From assembly GCA_900769645.1 (NCBI GenBank), contig CAAGHI010000044.1:1-64000 (forward strand): a stretch of DNA of 64,000 nucleotides, written 5' to 3'. The DNA is from Candidatus Gastranaerophilales bacterium. Lineage in GTDB: Bacteria; Cyanobacteriota; Vampirovibrionia; Gastranaerophilales; Gastranaerophilaceae. The position numbers and the translations under genes are program-made. Positions 62,046-64,000 of the stretch are shown in pieces; the first letter of the stretch is position 1; the number at the start of each line of letters is the position of its first letter. The notes beneath the pieces are model-generated. The model was not told the DNA's origin. It did not search any database and was given only the letters and a program-made list of their open reading frames with translations.

Positions 62046-63281
62046 TTATTTATCTGATAAATAGGATTTAATAGCCTTTTTTATTTGTACCCCAATTTGT
62101 CTTCCTAGTTCTACAGGTACTGCATTTCCAATTTGTTTGTATTGTTGCCCAATACCTCCTGTGAATTCCCAGTCGTCAGGAAATGTCTGTATTCTTGCAT
62201 ATTCTCTAACTGTAAAAGGTCTAGTTTCATCGGGATGACATCTTTCTGTTTGTTTCTGACTTGGGGAACAGGTCAATGTTAGGCAAGGTTCATCCCAAGC
62301 AATTCTTCTCGCCATCCCAGTTCTTCCTCCACCACTTGAAAAGCTTTTACCCATATATGTTTTTTGTATATTTAATGGTAAATTTCTCCAACAACCACCT
62401 GGAGGAACAAGTTTTAATACATCTTGCTTGGCTTTGCTATAAGATTGCCCTTCTGATTTTGGAACATTTTTTAATGCATCTCGTAAGGTTTTTATTTTCT
62501 TTGATTCTTTGGGGTATTCAAATTTTATTTTTGAACCCTTTTTGGTTCCAACGATTACAATTCGTTCCCTTTTTTGTGGAACATTATAATTTACCGCATT
62601 TAATAATTTTGTTTGTATGTCATATCCTAGGCTTTCAAAAATATCAATAATAGTTTTTAAAGTTCGCCCCTCATCATGAGATATTAATCCTCGAACATTC
62701 TCTGCAACAAATATTACTGGTTCTGTTTCTTTTACACAACGAGCAAATTCATAAAATAATGTTCCTCTAGTATCTTCAAAACCAAGTTTTTTACCAGCAT
62801 AACTAAAAGCTTGACAAGGGAACCCTCCTGTTACAATATTTATTTTTCCCTTATATGGCTTAAAATCTATTTTTGAAACATCTGAGCAAATTACATTCCA
62901 ATTTGGTCTATTTTTTGATAAGGTATCGCAACAATACTTGTCATTGTCAACATGAAGAATAGTATCAATTCCAGCTTGTTCCAAACCAAGAGCTAATCCT
63001 CCTCCTCCTGCAAAAAGTTCAATTGCAGAATATTTGCTTGTTTTTGGAATATAGTTTTGTTTTTTCAAGTGATTATCTTTAAAATTAATAATTTGATCAG
63101 GTGTTACTCGTAAAACTTCACTTAATTCAAAAAAAGTAGATTTAATAGGATTATATCTATCTGATAAAATAACAGATAATTGATTTTTAGTTATTCCAAC
63201 TTCATTTGCTAATTCTGTTAGAGTATTAATCCCAAGGTTTTTCATAGCCTTTTTTATATTGTCTTTATTTGCAACTGTCAT
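62046..63281 (-). CDS. DNA (cytosine-5) methyltransferase with N-terminal HTH
   Basis: A 411-residue C5 methylase protecting against the adjacent endonuclease. Motif I is ELFAGGGGLALGLEQAG, motif IV GGFPCQAFSYAG with the catalytic Cys, motif VI AENVRGL, motif VIII PQKRERIVIVG, and motif X QIGNAVPV. Residues 1-70 form an XRE-like helix-turn-helix (LTELANEVGITKNQLSVILSDRYNP), so the enzyme may repress its own gene, as other M-HTH fusions do. AAAGGGA precedes the start. Confidence 0.93.
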   Translation of the reverse strand: MTVANKDNIKKAMKNLGINTLTELANEVGITKNQLSVILSDRYNPIKSTFFELSEVLRVTPDQIINFKDNHLKKQNYIPKTSKYSAIELFAGGGGLALGLEQAGIDTILHVDNDKYCCDTLSKNRPNWNVICSDVSKIDFKPYKGKINIVTGGFPCQAFSYAGKKLGFEDTRGTLFYEFARCVKETEPVIFVAENVRGLISHDEGRTLKTIIDIFESLGYDIQTKLLNAVNYNVPQKRERIVIVGTKKGSKIKFEYPKESKKIKTLRDALKNVPKSEGQSYSKAKQDVLKLVPPGGCWRNLPLNIQKTYMGKSFSSGGGRTGMARRIAWDEPCLTLTCSPSQKQTERCHPDETRPFTVREYARIQTFPDDWEFTGGIGQQYKQIGNAVPVELGRQIGVQIKKAIKSYLSDK

Positions 63282-63479
63282 ACTTTCCCTTTGTTATGAT
63301 TTCATATTAACACAGTGGTTCCATTAAAAGCAATTAAATTATAAAAGTTAATAAAGATAAAGTATTATTATTTGGTTATGTAGATAAAAATTGTAGAAAA
63401 ATAGAGTAAACATTAACTTAGGTAAAGAAACTATATAAGATTGTAAGGTATTTAACATTTTATATGATAAGATTTACTT

Positions 63480-64000
63480 ATGAATAATCAATATACTGCA
63501 CAAATACATATACAAAATACAAGACCAATAAAAATTGAAAACATAGTAGCATTTTTTTCAGCGATACAAAAAGAATATAACTCATCTGTTGGAAAAGATT
63601 ACCAAAAGCATATTCAAGATTCAATACCAGAAATTGCAATATCACGAATTCACTCTGGCAGTCAAATATATGAATTGATTATTGTATCAACTCTTGTTCT
63701 ATATCCAGAAATATTGCAGTATACAATAGTTGATTTTTTTAAATATTTACAAAAGTTTTTACAAAAATTTGAAAATGAAGAAGTAGATGATTTAAGTTGT
63801 TCTAGAAAAGAATGTAGACATGCTAAAAATTTAACAGAAATATTTGAAGATGATGGAAAATTAAGTCTTGAAATTGAAACTATGAAAAATCGACAAACTA
63901 TAAATAAAATAGAAATTTCAAATCAACAAGGACGTATTGTAAGGGAAAAAGCAATAATAAAACTTCAACAATTAGAAGCACAACATATAAATAATTTTGA
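63480..64000 (+). CDS. Uncharacterised protein, cut by the window end
   Basis: An open frame of 173 codons from ATG 63480 runs off the right edge without a stop. It begins MNNQYTAQIHIQNTRPIKIE. The first half has mixed strands and helices (GSQIYELIIVSTLVLYPEIL). A Lys/Glu-rich helical part follows (EFENEEVDDLSCSRKECRH-like region, then NRQTINKIEISNQQGRIVREKAIIKLQQLE). Not recognised. Its position beside the restriction genes suggests it belongs to the element. Confidence 0.6.
   Translation, partial: MNNQYTAQIHIQNTRPIKIENIVAFFSAIQKEYNSSVGKDYQKHIQDSIPEIAISRIHSGSQIYELIIVSTLVLYPEILQYTIVDFFKYLQKFLQKFENEEVDDLSCSRKECRHAKNLTEIFEDDGKLSLEIETMKNRQTINKIEISNQQGRIVREKAIIKLQQLEAQHINNF

Noticed and set aside
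54142..64000. Second copy of the tRNA 3' end as attR
   Set aside because: I scanned this stretch and found no copy of the ttcgaatctcc / cctccacca segment. The right boundary is probably beyond the window.

Overview
The window looks like chromosome of an AT-rich, fermentative, Gram-negative-type bacterium. My best guess is a gut Gastranaerophilales/Melainabacteria-like (non-photosynthetic cyanobacterial) lineage. This rests on a type-A RNase P RNA, a putative replication origin beside dnaN with TTTTCTACA boxes close to the cyanobacterial TTTTCCACA box, hydF (which implies an [FeFe]-hydrogenase and anaerobic life), lipoproteins and a TonB-like protein, and a type IV pilin-like protein. The lineage is inferred from gene content and is not proven.

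Layout. Bases 1-54 kb are core genome with short operons and many housekeeping genes: rseP, a PAS histidine kinase, rpsO, hydF, rfbA, uvrC, a DUF47-pit phosphate pair, a RAYT transposase, metG, a pilin followed by rnpB, eno, recA, a large helicase-nuclease, cca, two GT-C glycosyltransferases, a UvrA paralogue, lepA, holA-holB-HIT, mfd-prsA, the putative oriC, dnaN, a YbjQ/M48 cluster and mrnC. DNA replication and repair genes are concentrated around the origin. At 54.1 kb a tRNA-Ala(UGC) marks the edge of an integrated element that runs to the right end of the window. It carries two serine recombinases, a P-loop replication-type ATPase, small unknown genes, a structured divergent control region with a palindromic operator, a fragment of a type IIG-like methylase, a PmeII-family restriction enzyme and its cytosine-5 methyltransferase.

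The most striking property of the core is repeat invasion. At least five families of short palindromic repeats fill nearly every long intergenic space, often in recurring combinations. One is a REP family (GTAGGTYGG...CCRACA) whose likely mobiliser, a RAYT, sits at 11.1 kb, is flanked by two identical REP copies and has a third copy inside its own reading frame. Another family (TCCTCACCCC...GGGAGAGG) has entered functional genes: cca and mfd carry it as in-frame peptide insertions, hydF carries repeat-derived sequence of two families, and rnpB has it in its specificity domain. This resembles the Rickettsia palindromic elements that insert into genes. I recognised none of these repeats in the integrated element, which supports a recent foreign origin for that element.

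Other points of interest are a UvrC lacking its C-terminal HhH domain where a repeat begins, a stand-alone structured small RNA with its own promoter and terminator (40.8 kb), two MITE-like elements with long perfect terminal inverted repeats, and a shared promoter-like motif in front of two small MSKV-starting proteins.
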